Source: Candidatus Gastranaerophilales bacterium
GTDB lineage: Bacteria > Cyanobacteriota > Vampirovibrionia > Gastranaerophilales > Gastranaerophilaceae
Assembly (NCBI GenBank): GCA_910587245.1
Contig: CAJULX010000010.1
Coordinates: 5,220-69,219, forward strand
Length of the DNA stretch: 64,000 bases
Direction of reading: 5' to 3'
The translations under genes were made by a program, and so were the position numbers. The notes under the pieces were generated by a model. The model saw nothing but the letters and a program-made list of their open reading frames with translations. It was not told the DNA's origin and searched no databases. Numbering within the stretch: position 1 is the stretch's first letter; each line of letters opens with the position of its first letter. This document shows positions 19,696-28,167 of this stretch, piece by piece.

Positions 19696-20550
19696 ATGAA
19701 AAAAAATATTCTGGCAATTCAAATGAGCTCTGTTATTGGAGACTTTAAAGCCAATTGCGATAAGGTTTCTGCTTTAGTTTCAAATTTTTACAATAATACA
19801 CTGCCTTCAAAATTGCCAGATATTATTTTTCTGCCTGAGGTTTGGACACTTGGCTGGCATACTGATTGCTTCAGAGAAAAAGCTCCGGAAAATTCAGGTG
19901 CAGTGGAATTTTTATCAAATATTGCAAAAAAATATGATGTAAATATTGTCGGTGGTTCTTATATAAGAAAAGAAAACGGTATTTATAAAAATTCCTGTCC
20001 CGTAATTAACCGCAAAGGCGAACTGTGTGCCATATATGATAAAATTCATCTTTATTCGCCGGATGGCGAGGCGCGCGCCGTAGAATCAGGCAATACACCT
20101 TTAATTATTAATATTGAAGGGTTAAAAATCGGGCTTTCAATATGTTATGATATAAGATTTCCAGAGCTGTTCAGAAGCTATATTGCAAGTGATAATAAGC
20201 CCGATATGCTTGTTAATCTTTCTGCATGGCCAAAGACAAGAAGAGAACAGTATGAAGCTATGGCAAAATCAAGAGCTGTTGAAAATCAATCGTATTTCCT
20301 TGCGCTTTCTCAAACAGGTTTAATAAAAGATGAAGTTTATAATTCAGGTTTTTCGATGCTTGCGGCGCCATTAGGGGAAACGCTCGCTGTTCTGGGTGAA
20401 GAAGAAGGCTTTATATTTGAAGCTATTGATACCGATATTTCCGATAATGTGTGCAAAACATATCCTAATCTTGAAAACAGAAAAGTGAATAATTTTGGAT
20501 TTTACCCTGAATATATCGAAATTAAAGAATTAGGGGCGGTATCATGTTAA
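19696..20550 (+). CDS. Carbon-nitrogen hydrolase (nitrilase superfamily, omega-amidase-like)
   Basis: 284 residues with the Glu-Lys-Cys triad in context: FLPEVWTLGW (Glu), IYDKIHLYSPDGE (Lys) and LSICYDIRFPELFR (Cys). The last two match the branch containing omega-amidase (Nit2, YafV), which hydrolyses alpha-ketoglutaramate. The start at 19696 is 5 nt after leuC stops, so they are probably co-transcribed; it overlaps dacB by 7 nt. Exact substrate uncertain. Confidence 0.87.
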   Translation: MKKNILAIQMSSVIGDFKANCDKVSALVSNFYNNTLPSKLPDIIFLPEVWTLGWHTDCFREKAPENSGAVEFLSNIAKKYDVNIVGGSYIRKENGIYKNSCPVINRKGELCAIYDKIHLYSPDGEARAVESGNTPLIINIEGLKIGLSICYDIRFPELFRSYIASDNKPDMLVNLSAWPKTRREQYEAMAKSRAVENQSYFLALSQTGLIKDEVYNSGFSMLAAPLGETLAVLGEEEGFIFEAIDTDISDNVCKTYPNLENRKVNNFGFYPEYIEIKELGAVSC

Positions 20551-21947
20551 GAAAACTTTTTATTACCTGTTTGGTTTTTTTGAGTCTTTCTCTACAGTCT
20601 TTTGCATCTTTAAGTGCATCCATAAATGATGCTATTGATAATACGGGGCTCGGGCGCAATTCCGTAATTTCTGTTGTTGTTAAAGATTTAAACACAAATG
20701 AAACTCTTTATTCAAAACATCCAAATACTTATTTAAACCCCGCATCATCGTTAAAAGTTTTTACGACGGCTGCGGCTCTTGATACACTTGGAGATAAATA
20801 CCATTTTGAAACCATAATATATATCGACACGGATAAAAATCTTTATTTAAAATTAGGTGCCGATCCTTTATTTACATCTGCAAATCTTGATGAACTTATT
20901 AAAACTTTAAAAAAAGTTTACACAGGAAAAATTAAGCATTTTTACATAGATGATACCGTGATTGATAAGGTTTACTATCCTGATGGCTGGGCTGCAGATG
21001 ATTTCTGGCCAAATTCTCCGAAGATTTCACCTTATATAATTGATGACAATACGGTTACGGTTAATTTTTCCGTCTTAAAAGAAAAAAACGATATTAAAAT
21101 ATCTCAAAAAGATGATTATAAAATTTCTTTTATAAATGAACTTCAAATTTCAGATAAAACAAATATTACGCCTTCTTTGAATTATGGAGAAAACTCCGGC
21201 ATAGTATCATTAAGGGGTACAATTTCGGGAGACTTAAATAAAGAATTTCCCGTGCTTGATACGGCACAGTTTTTTACATATAAATTAAGAAAAGCGCTTG
21301 ATAATAACGGCATATCTTATTCAAAGCCTTTTTATCAAAAACGTGTGCCTGAAAATGCTAAAAGAATCGCATCCTACAGACGTCCAATCGGCGCAGTATT
21401 ATCACATGTATTAAAAACAAGCGATAATTTTGCAGCTGAAGTTATATTTAAACTTGCAGGCGGTATTTGGGCAAAAAATGAAAACGAATACATAAAAAAT
21501 GCTTATCAAGCCGATTTAACTTTAAATTCTGCAGGAACTCTTGAAAACGGCAGAAAAATGTTTTTTGATTACTATAAAAAAGCAGGCTTGATATCAGAAG
21601 ATGATAAAATTAATCTTTCCGATGCATCAGGTGTTTCCAGATACAATGCTTTTACAACTTGCTGGATGGCTGATGTGCTTGCTTATCTTGATAAAAATTC
21701 AAAAATCAAAGATTATATGATAACGGCAGATGAAGGTACTTTGACAAGAAGAATGCGGGAATTAAAAGGCTCATTGCGTGCAAAAACCGGCACCATTTTC
21801 GGCGTGAGTTCTTTAACAGGATACTTAACTTCAAACAGCGGAAAAAATTACGCTTTTTCTATAATAATTCAAAATTTTGGTGTACGTCCGTCTGTGGTTA
21901 AAGGGCTGGAAGATGATATAATATATGGAATATATTTTGCCGAATAG
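20544..21947 (+). CDS. dacB: D-alanyl-D-alanine carboxypeptidase/endopeptidase (PBP4, S13 family)
   Basis: 467 residues with a Sec signal peptide (KLFITCLVFLSLSLQSFA). The penicillin-binding motifs are NPASSLKVFT (S-x-x-K), LKTSDNFAAEV (S-x-N) and LRAKTGTIFGVSSLTG (K-T-G). The large insertion between the first two motifs is typical of S13. It trims peptidoglycan cross-links or pentapeptides in the periplasm. Its overlap with the nitrilase suggests read-through of one transcript from 17311 to 21947. Confidence 0.93.
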   Translation: MLRKLFITCLVFLSLSLQSFASLSASINDAIDNTGLGRNSVISVVVKDLNTNETLYSKHPNTYLNPASSLKVFTTAAALDTLGDKYHFETIIYIDTDKNLYLKLGADPLFTSANLDELIKTLKKVYTGKIKHFYIDDTVIDKVYYPDGWAADDFWPNSPKISPYIIDDNTVTVNFSVLKEKNDIKISQKDDYKISFINELQISDKTNITPSLNYGENSGIVSLRGTISGDLNKEFPVLDTAQFFTYKLRKALDNNGISYSKPFYQKRVPENAKRIASYRRPIGAVLSHVLKTSDNFAAEVIFKLAGGIWAKNENEYIKNAYQADLTLNSAGTLENGRKMFFDYYKKAGLISEDDKINLSDASGVSRYNAFTTCWMADVLAYLDKNSKIKDYMITADEGTLTRRMRELKGSLRAKTGTIFGVSSLTGYLTSNSGKNYAFSIIIQNFGVRPSVVKGLEDDIIYGIYFAE

Positions 21948-21951
21948 AATT

Positions 21952-23160
21952 TTATACCGCGCAGATGCTTTGTTCTTCCTTTAGTTCCAGAACTTTTTTA
22001 TTTAAAAGCTTGATTAAATCCGTATTGAAATTTGTCGTATATTCTAAATCATTTAAATTATAGCCGTTTAAGAACAGAAATTTTGAAATTTTATAATTTT
22101 CCTTAAATATATTTTTAAAATCGCAAATTTTATCATAAATCTTAATGTCGATAAATTTTTTGTTTTCACACAAGAAAGACATCAGCTCCATCAGGATAAT
22201 ATAAGCATTTTTTATTCTGTCGTGTTTGATTTCATTATTTATTTTCATAAGCATGAGCTGAATTTCATAATATGTATTAAACAGATGTCTTCTTTTTTTA
22301 GGGTAAATTCTTTCAAAGTAATCTTTTGTGACACTGTAGCCCGTATGTGCCATTTCAGCTTTTTTATCGGCAGATATCATAAAGTCCACAACTGAAATAT
22401 CAGGCAGATTAATTTTTATATAATCAAATTTATCTTTATCTTTATATAAATCAATAATATAATCTGTTGCAAAACCCGAAATTGTATTATAAACAGCATT
22501 TAGATATCCTGCGGTATTTGATATATTTTTTTCGGTTTCATTATCTTCAAGACGGAATTCAAGAATCCTGCTTTCAATGCTTCTTATAGTTTCACTTACG
22601 CGCCACAAAGGCACGCATTTTACAAGATCACCGTCTACAAGGCAATCATTACCGTCCATTACGGGTTTATACAGCCCAGGCATGCTGACGGATGCCCTGA
22701 CTGCACTTGCAATTTCCGCGTCAGGTGTCTTTTGTCTGGAAAATTCATAAAAATTTAAATATCTTAAATTTACGGAAAATATCACAATTTCTTTATTTAA
22801 GTCTTTAAAAGTTACTGGGGGCATTTTACCTTTTGTATAATCTGAACCGTAAAATTTACTTTCGATTTTATCTCTCATCCAATCATAAAAATATCCGCCT
22901 TTTGAAAGTGCAAAATCACGCCCGAGGTTTAAATTGATATCTTTGAAAAAATCTATATTTATATCTTTAAAGACTATATCAATTTCATCTGCAGAATATC
23001 CGACAGCATAAAGCGAAGCTACAACGGCTCCGATAGATGAACCCGCCCAGCCTGTTATATTTAGCTTTAATTCTTCAATTGCTTTTAATACTCCCGTATA
23101 AGAGCAGCCTCTTATGCCGCCTCCGCCCAATATGCAAAAATATTCCAAATTATTTATCAT
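21952..23160 (-). CDS. Patatin-like phospholipase
   Basis: 402 residues. ILGGGGIRG (oxyanion hole), GWAGSSIGAVVASLY (G-x-S-x-G nucleophile elbow) and CLVDGDLV (catalytic Asp-Gly) define the patatin fold in the first 200 residues. The C-terminal 200 residues are a helical domain of unknown role. No signal peptide. It probably hydrolyses membrane acyl esters in the cytoplasm; secreted-effector use is possible but unsupported. No Shine-Dalgarno is seen: TAAAAT lies 6 nt before the ATG, suggesting a leaderless mRNA. It is convergent with dacB, 4 nt apart. Confidence 0.87.
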   Translation of the reverse strand: MINNLEYFCILGGGGIRGCSYTGVLKAIEELKLNITGWAGSSIGAVVASLYAVGYSADEIDIVFKDINIDFFKDINLNLGRDFALSKGGYFYDWMRDKIESKFYGSDYTKGKMPPVTFKDLNKEIVIFSVNLRYLNFYEFSRQKTPDAEIASAVRASVSMPGLYKPVMDGNDCLVDGDLVKCVPLWRVSETIRSIESRILEFRLEDNETEKNISNTAGYLNAVYNTISGFATDYIIDLYKDKDKFDYIKINLPDISVVDFMISADKKAEMAHTGYSVTKDYFERIYPKKRRHLFNTYYEIQLMLMKINNEIKHDRIKNAYIILMELMSFLCENKKFIDIKIYDKICDFKNIFKENYKISKFLFLNGYNLNDLEYTTNFNTDLIKLLNKKVLELKEEQSICAV

Positions 23161-23273
23161 TATTCTATTTTATACCAATTTTTAAATTTTGCTACCCGCT
23201 GATAAGTTCATAATTTGCAATTTATACGTGTTTTTAAATATAATATAAATAACAGTTTATAGAGGAATATAAG

Positions 23274-24515
23274 ATGGCAGGGATGACTTTAGCTCAAAAA
23301 ATTATATCAGAACATGCAGGACATGATGTAAAACCCGGAGAATTAGTTATAGCAAAAGTTGATGTGGCCGCAGTTCAAGACGGCACAGGTCCTTTAACTA
23401 TTCAGGAATTTAAAAAACTGGGCAAAGAAAAACTTGCTAATCCGAAAAGAACAATTTTATTTATTGACCATGCTGCTCCGAGCCCGAGAAAGGAGCTTTC
23501 AAATTCTCATCTTGTAATAAGAGAATTTGCAAAAGAATACGGTGCTGTGCTTTCGGATATAGGCGAAGGAGTTTGTCATCAAAGATTAATTGAAAGCTTT
23601 GTAAACCCCGGGGAAATCCTTGTGGGGGCAGATTCTCATACTTGCACATCGGGCGCACTGGGTGCTTTTGCAACAGGCATGGGGTCCACGGATATTGCTG
23701 TTGCTTTTGCTCTCGGTAAAACCTGGCTAAAGGTGCCTGAAACATTTAAAATTGTTGTTGAAGGCGAATTTTGCCCCAATGTGACAAGTAAAGATTTAAT
23801 GCTTTATTTAATCGGCATGATTGGAGCTGACGGCGCAACATACAAAGCACTTGAATTTACGGGTTCTGCTATTAAAAATATGTCAATGTCTCAAAGATTT
23901 ACGCTTGCAAATATGGCGGTTGAAGCAGGGGCGAAATGCGGATTGTTCGAAGCGGATGAAAAAACGCGTGAATTTTTAAAAGAGCATAACAGAGAAGCTG
24001 ATTTTAGAGAAATTAAAGCAGATTCCGATGCAGAATATGAAAGAATTATTGAAATAAAAGCAGAGGATGTGCCTTGTACGGTTTCTTGCCCGCACACCGT
24101 TGATAATACAAAACCCGCAAGGGAATTAAATAATGTTAAAGTAAATCAGGTATTTGTGGGTACTTGTACAAACGGCAGAATTGAAGATTTAAGAGTGGTT
24201 GCAAATGTATTAAAGGGCAAGAAAAAACACCCTGATGTGCGCCTTATTATAGTTCCCGCTTCTCCTACAGTCTTTAAACAAGCAGCGGATGAGGGTTTGT
24301 TGAATATATTTGTAGATGCGGGTGCTTCGTTTTTACCTTCAGGATGCGGACCATGCGTCGGGGTGCATGGCGGAATACTCGGGGACGGAGAAGTGTGTCT
24401 TGCAACGCAAAACAGGAATTTTCAAGGCAGAATGGGTAATACCAAAGGCTTTATCTATCTTGCTTCGCCTTATGTTGCGGCAAAATCTGCAATTGCAGGA
24501 TATATAACGGATTAA
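23274..24515 (+). CDS. 3-isopropylmalate/homoaconitate dehydratase large subunit (LeuC family), copy 2
   Basis: 413 residues, the same superfamily as the gene at 18425 but clearly diverged. Iron-sulfur ligands: ADSHTCTSGALG, FVGTCTNGRIEDL and LPSGCGPCVGVHGG. AGAGGAAT precedes the ATG. No small subunit is adjacent. Two large subunits in one genome usually serve different 2-hydroxy acids (for example leucine synthesis and homocitrate or citramalate pathways). Which does which cannot be told here. Confidence 0.88.
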   Translation: MAGMTLAQKIISEHAGHDVKPGELVIAKVDVAAVQDGTGPLTIQEFKKLGKEKLANPKRTILFIDHAAPSPRKELSNSHLVIREFAKEYGAVLSDIGEGVCHQRLIESFVNPGEILVGADSHTCTSGALGAFATGMGSTDIAVAFALGKTWLKVPETFKIVVEGEFCPNVTSKDLMLYLIGMIGADGATYKALEFTGSAIKNMSMSQRFTLANMAVEAGAKCGLFEADEKTREFLKEHNREADFREIKADSDAEYERIIEIKAEDVPCTVSCPHTVDNTKPARELNNVKVNQVFVGTCTNGRIEDLRVVANVLKGKKKHPDVRLIIVPASPTVFKQAADEGLLNIFVDAGASFLPSGCGPCVGVHGGILGDGEVCLATQNRNFQGRMGNTKGFIYLASPYVAAKSAIAGYITD

Positions 24516-24661
24516 TTATTTAGCTTGATTTTTAAGCTTATTGATGATATTTTTATTATATCGTAACGGCCTGCCGGCACCTTGCAGATAGTGAAATCAG
24601 TCAAATATCACTTTTGCGGTAAACGAGTGGTTGCAGGCTTGTAAAATTCAAAAGTCGTCAC

Positions 24662-24733
<72 letters not shown>

Positions 24734-24738
24734 ATTTT

Positions 24739-24762
24739 CCCTCCTGATTAAAGGAGGTTTTT
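24739..24762 (+). terminator. Terminator after tRNA-CAU
   Basis: CCTCC TGATTAAA GGAGG followed by TTTTT, a few nucleotides after the tRNA 3' end. Confidence 0.85.
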
Positions 24763-24830
24763 AGTACTTAAATTATTAAGGTATTATTTAAGGAAAGATA
24801 AAAGAAATCGAAATGGAGAGAGTGAGTATT

Positions 24831-26135
24831 ATGAATGATATAAATAAGTTTGTATCCAAAATAATACCTTTTAATTTTTTGCATAATATTTTTTCAATAA
24901 AAAACTATGACCACAAGCATAAAATTATAACCATATTGGGAGTTAAGCTGAAAGTAAGACGAAAATATGGAAGAAAGTATATAAAAAAATATTATTCTTA
25001 TTTATCGAGTGGGGCAAATTTTTCCAAGGAACGTTTTGTTTCAATAACTGATTCACCTTGCAATAATAGCAGTACCGTAAGGCCCATTGCATTTTATTTG
25101 CCTCAATTTCATACAATAGAGCTAAATGATCAAAATTTTGGCAAGGGCTTTACGGAATGGTGTAATGTTACAAAAGCAATACCCCAATTTGCAGGACATA
25201 ACCAGCCACATATACCCTATGATATTGGTTTTTATAACTTATCGAATGATGATATAATGACAAGACAAATTGAGCTTGCAAAATTATATGGAATATATGG
25301 TTTTTGTTTCCACTATTACTGGTTTTCAGGCAAGAGACTGTTAGAAAAACCTATATTTAATTACTTAAATAATAAAGATTTAAATTTTCCATTTTGTTTA
25401 TGTTGGGCTAATGAAAACTGGTCTAAGCTATGGGATGGCGGTAACAAGGAAATCATCATGAAACAACAGCTTAAAGATGAAGATGATTCCAAGTTTTTTT
25501 ATGATATATTACCCTTTTTAAAGGACGAAAGATACATCAAAATTGGCAATAAACCAATTTTGATAATTTATCGCTTAGGCTTGTTTGAAAAAGAAAGGGT
25601 TGATTTATTTATAAAAAATATCAAAGTTTTAGCAAAGAAAGAAGGTTTTGAAGATCTTTATATTATTGGTGCAAAAACTTTTGATACACATATTGATGCT
25701 AACTATTTAGTAGATGCTGCCGTTGAGTTCCCGCCTCATTTCTTAGGAAACATAGCTAAGAAAGCAAACGTTGGTTATATAAATCCAAACTTTGTGGGTA
25801 ATATTGTTGATATAGATACTTATGTTAAATTTGATTGTATAGCAGAAGATAATAATAAGCTTTTTAAAACAGTATTTCCTTCTTGGGATAATACTGCAAG
25901 AAAAGCAAGAAGTGGCGCTTCGGTTTTTCTGCTTGAGCCTGATTTATATAAGATTTGGCTTAAAAATATTATAAAGTGGACTAAGATTAATCATTATAAT
26001 GAACAAGAAAGATTTATATTTATAAATGCTTGGAATGAATGGGCAGAAGGAGCACATCTTGAACCCGATCAGCGTTATGGGTATGCATATTTGCAGGCAA
26101 CAAAAGAAGCTTTAGAAGAAGAAAATGATGTCTAA
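24831..26135 (+). CDS. WbsX-like glycan-synthesis protein (GH99-like domain)
   Basis: About 434 residues. From residue 75 it matches the WbsX/'glycoside hydrolase family 99-like' family: RPIAFYLPQFHTIELND, GKGFTEWCNVTKA, FCFHYYWFSGKRLLE, CLCWANENWSKLWDG, and WNEWAEGAHLEPD near the C-terminus. These proteins sit in O-antigen and capsule loci and are thought to be glycosyltransferases or trimming enzymes. I favour the ATG at 24831, which has GGAGAG upstream; one at 24813 in the same frame is possible. It pairs with the GT9 gene after it. Confidence 0.83.
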   Translation: MNDINKFVSKIIPFNFLHNIFSIKNYDHKHKIITILGVKLKVRRKYGRKYIKKYYSYLSSGANFSKERFVSITDSPCNNSSTVRPIAFYLPQFHTIELNDQNFGKGFTEWCNVTKAIPQFAGHNQPHIPYDIGFYNLSNDDIMTRQIELAKLYGIYGFCFHYYWFSGKRLLEKPIFNYLNNKDLNFPFCLCWANENWSKLWDGGNKEIIMKQQLKDEDDSKFFYDILPFLKDERYIKIGNKPILIIYRLGLFEKERVDLFIKNIKVLAKKEGFEDLYIIGAKTFDTHIDANYLVDAAVEFPPHFLGNIAKKANVGYINPNFVGNIVDIDTYVKFDCIAEDNNKLFKTVFPSWDNTARKARSGASVFLLEPDLYKIWLKNIIKWTKINHYNEQERFIFINAWNEWAEGAHLEPDQRYGYAYLQATKEALEEENDV

Positions 26136-26208
26136 ATAGTGTTGCGATTTTGAATATCAAATAACAGCAAGGCTGTGAGAATCTTGGTTTTATTATGGTA
26201 AATTAGGC

Positions 26209-27369
26209 ATGGCTATCATGATTAAAAAAATAATAAAGAAAATAAAAGAAAGAATAGTTAAAAAGCATATCTTCAATAGGATAAAAAAGGATGACAAAAT
26301 CTTATTTGTGACAAGAGTTGATCTTATTGGTGATTATGTTGCAAGTAAGGATTTCCTGCGAATTTTAAGAAATTCAAATAGGTTTAAAAATTATAAAATT
26401 ATTTTGTGTGCAAATAAGTCGGTAAAAGATTTTATTTTGGATTTTGATAAAAAATATATTGATATGTATATAGAGTTTGATACTTGCAGATATATACAAC
26501 ATGTCTATAGAAAATATTTATATAAAGCAATTAATAAATACAAATACGAGTATGTATTAAATTATATGTCAGTACGCAATGAATGGTCTGAAGAAATTAT
26601 TAAACACATTAAAACCGGTATTAAGTATGGTATTGTGGGTAAAGATTGGAACCTTGGGGCTGGAAAAAAGCAAACATATGACAAATGCTATGATAAATTA
26701 TTTGATACAACTTGTGAATATGATTTATGTGGTCTTGAATTTATAAACTTGCTTACAAATGCGAATGAAGATGATAAAAAATACATTCATCATTTTGAAT
26801 TGAACCCGAAAACATTGGAAAAATTTCGGGAAAAATACAGTAAACCTTATGCAGTTATTTTTCCTTCTGCAAGTGAAAAAAAGAAGCGAATGCCATTTGA
26901 TAAATATATTCAATTAATGAAATTCTTATATGATAAATATCGCATAATTTCATTTATTTTGGGTAGCAAAAAAGATAACGAAATTTTGCAGGATTACAAT
27001 ATAAATGCTTTGCCGTACATTATAAATCTTTGTGGCAAGTACAAATTATCTCAGCTTCCTTACTTCTTTAAAAATGCAAAAATGGTATTAACAAATGATA
27101 CCTGTGCAATGCATATTGCCAGATGTGTTAATACAAACTCTATTGTTTTTTCCAATGTTCATTTTCCTAATGCTCCTTGTTTAAATGTTATAAAAAACGA
27201 AAATGAGGATATCTATTTATGGAATCGCGATAGCTGGTTTATAATTAATCCTCAAGATTTCTACTATGATTTAATTAGTAATAAACCAATAAAGCCTGAA
27301 TACGCTATTGAAAATATAGAATTAAATAATGCTTTTTATGCAATAAAATTATTGTTATCAGAGATGTAA
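26209..27369 (+). CDS. Family 9 (heptosyltransferase-like) glycosyltransferase
   Basis: 386 residues. The GT9 pattern is visible in both Rossmann halves: ILFVTRVDLIGDYVASKDFL at the N-terminus, and AVIFPSASEKKKRMPFDKYI plus LTNDTCAMHIARCVNTNSI in the C-terminal half. The latter is the classical sugar-nucleotide-binding loop of WaaF/WaaC-like enzymes. A basic, Lys-rich N-terminus (KKIIKKIKERIVKKH) could anchor it to the membrane. It suggests assembly of an LPS-like or other glycan; the donor is unknown. The ATG at 26218 is an alternative start. Confidence 0.82.
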   Translation: MAIMIKKIIKKIKERIVKKHIFNRIKKDDKILFVTRVDLIGDYVASKDFLRILRNSNRFKNYKIILCANKSVKDFILDFDKKYIDMYIEFDTCRYIQHVYRKYLYKAINKYKYEYVLNYMSVRNEWSEEIIKHIKTGIKYGIVGKDWNLGAGKKQTYDKCYDKLFDTTCEYDLCGLEFINLLTNANEDDKKYIHHFELNPKTLEKFREKYSKPYAVIFPSASEKKKRMPFDKYIQLMKFLYDKYRIISFILGSKKDNEILQDYNINALPYIINLCGKYKLSQLPYFFKNAKMVLTNDTCAMHIARCVNTNSIVFSNVHFPNAPCLNVIKNENEDIYLWNRDSWFIINPQDFYYDLISNKPIKPEYAIENIELNNAFYAIKLLLSEM

Positions 27370-27420
27370 CTATATTTTTAGTGAGTATCTAATTGTATCA
27401 TATAGTATTATTTTGCATTA

Positions 27421-27450
27421 AAGCCCTTTGAGGATTTTTAAAGGGCTTTA
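27421..27450 (-). terminator. Terminator downstream of tRNA-Pro (may also serve the GT9 gene)
   Basis: AAGCCCTTT and AAAGGGCTT form a stem; A/T-runs on both sides allow termination on either strand between convergent units. Confidence 0.75.
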
Positions 27451-27462
27451 ATAAATAAAAAC

Positions 27463-27536
27463 TCGGGATGACAAGATTCGAACTTGCGACCCCCGCGACC
27501 CGAACACGGTGCGCTACCAAGCTGCGCTACATCCCG
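27463..27536 (-). tRNA. tRNA-Pro (CGG)
   Basis: Read on the minus strand: acceptor CGGGATG pairs with CATCCCG, the D-arm is GCGC AGCTTGGTA GCGC, the anticodon stem CCGTG/CGCGG closes loop TTCGGGT with anticodon CGG, and the T-loop is TTCGAAT. 74 nt without CCA. Its 5' flank holds a partial copy of itself, annotated separately. Confidence 0.92.
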
Positions 27537-27620
27537 ATAAAATCTTTGGTTTATAGCGCACTCGGTGCTTTATTCCTTTTGACAAGCTGGACGCTTATCA
27601 AGGCTGCGCTACATCCCGAT
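27537..27620 (-). other. tRNA-Pro 5'-leader element with partial tRNA copy and anti-D-arm
   Basis: An exact 18-nt copy of the tRNA 5' end lies at 27603-27620, 82 nt upstream of the real one at 27521-27538. On the minus strand it is followed by a hairpin CCTTGATAAGC ... GCTTGTCAAAAGG. Next come GCACCGAGTGC and TGCGCTA (27554-27560), a 7-nt complement of TAGCGCA, which occurs both in the copy and in the tRNA D-arm. It is too short and degenerate to be a tRNA gene. A related element precedes tRNA-Ala at 43120. Confidence 0.6.
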
Positions 27621-27646
27621 ATTAATTTAAGTTATTTGATTGTAAT

Positions 27647-27683
27647 AAATTAGTGTGCAATTTTAACAACTGCACACTAATTT
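27647..27683 (-). terminator. Perfect inverted repeat, probable terminator of the 28089-27727 gene
   Basis: AAATTAGTGTGCA and TGCACACTAATTT form a perfect 13-bp stem with an 11-nt loop, about 45 nt downstream of the minus-strand gene. A regulatory hairpin for the tRNA-Pro transcript is an alternative. Confidence 0.65.
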
Positions 27684-27726
27684 TACCATTATAAAATTTT
27701 GCTTGCAAGCAATTTTAAGCAAAATA

Positions 27727-28089
27727 CTATTTTAATAGATTGTCATCATCTACTTTTGGAAGATTGTAATTTGTTGAAACCAAATTAATCATTTTGAATG
27801 TATCTGTTTCATCTTCTTTATTTGAGTTTATTTCTTTTTTTGTATCATTTGCAGCTGTGAGCATTTTTTCGGGTTCATCGGCTTCAGGCAGGCTGTAACC
27901 TGTTTTTATCAAATCTACCATTCCGCTTTTAGGTGTATATGTATTTTTTAATTCCGCATCCTTTGATAAAGCGTGTCCTGTCGTGTTTTTTGAGATGAGC
28001 TCCATCTCTTTTAAAATATACGGCGCCTTATATTGCGCTATTAAAAAATTAATATCAAAGATACTTTTTTCATTTCTTCCTGATTTCAT
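27727..28089 (-). CDS. Small hydrophilic protein with an internal repeat
   Basis: 120 residues, charged, with no membrane helix and no recognised domain. Two related segments are visible: MVDLIKTGYSLPEADE (about residues 57-72) and MINLVSTNYNLPKVDD (about 100-115), a duplicated amphipathic motif ending in an acidic turn. GAAGGGGTAAAA precedes the start. It lies downstream of the radical SAM gene on the same strand, about 80 nt away. Function unknown. Confidence 0.6.
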   Translation of the reverse strand: MKSGRNEKSIFDINFLIAQYKAPYILKEMELISKNTTGHALSKDAELKNTYTPKSGMVDLIKTGYSLPEADEPEKMLTAANDTKKEINSNKEDETDTFKMINLVSTNYNLPKVDDDNLLK

Positions 28090-28167
28090 TTTTACCCCTT
28101 CGGTTGTTTATATAATAAATTACGGCACAAAAGGCAAAAATATTTAGTAAATGTTAAGAAATGAAAA

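Noticed and set aside
27537..27620. A second tRNA-Pro gene
   Set aside because: Only the first 17-18 nt match; there is no anticodon stem, T-arm or 3' acceptor half.
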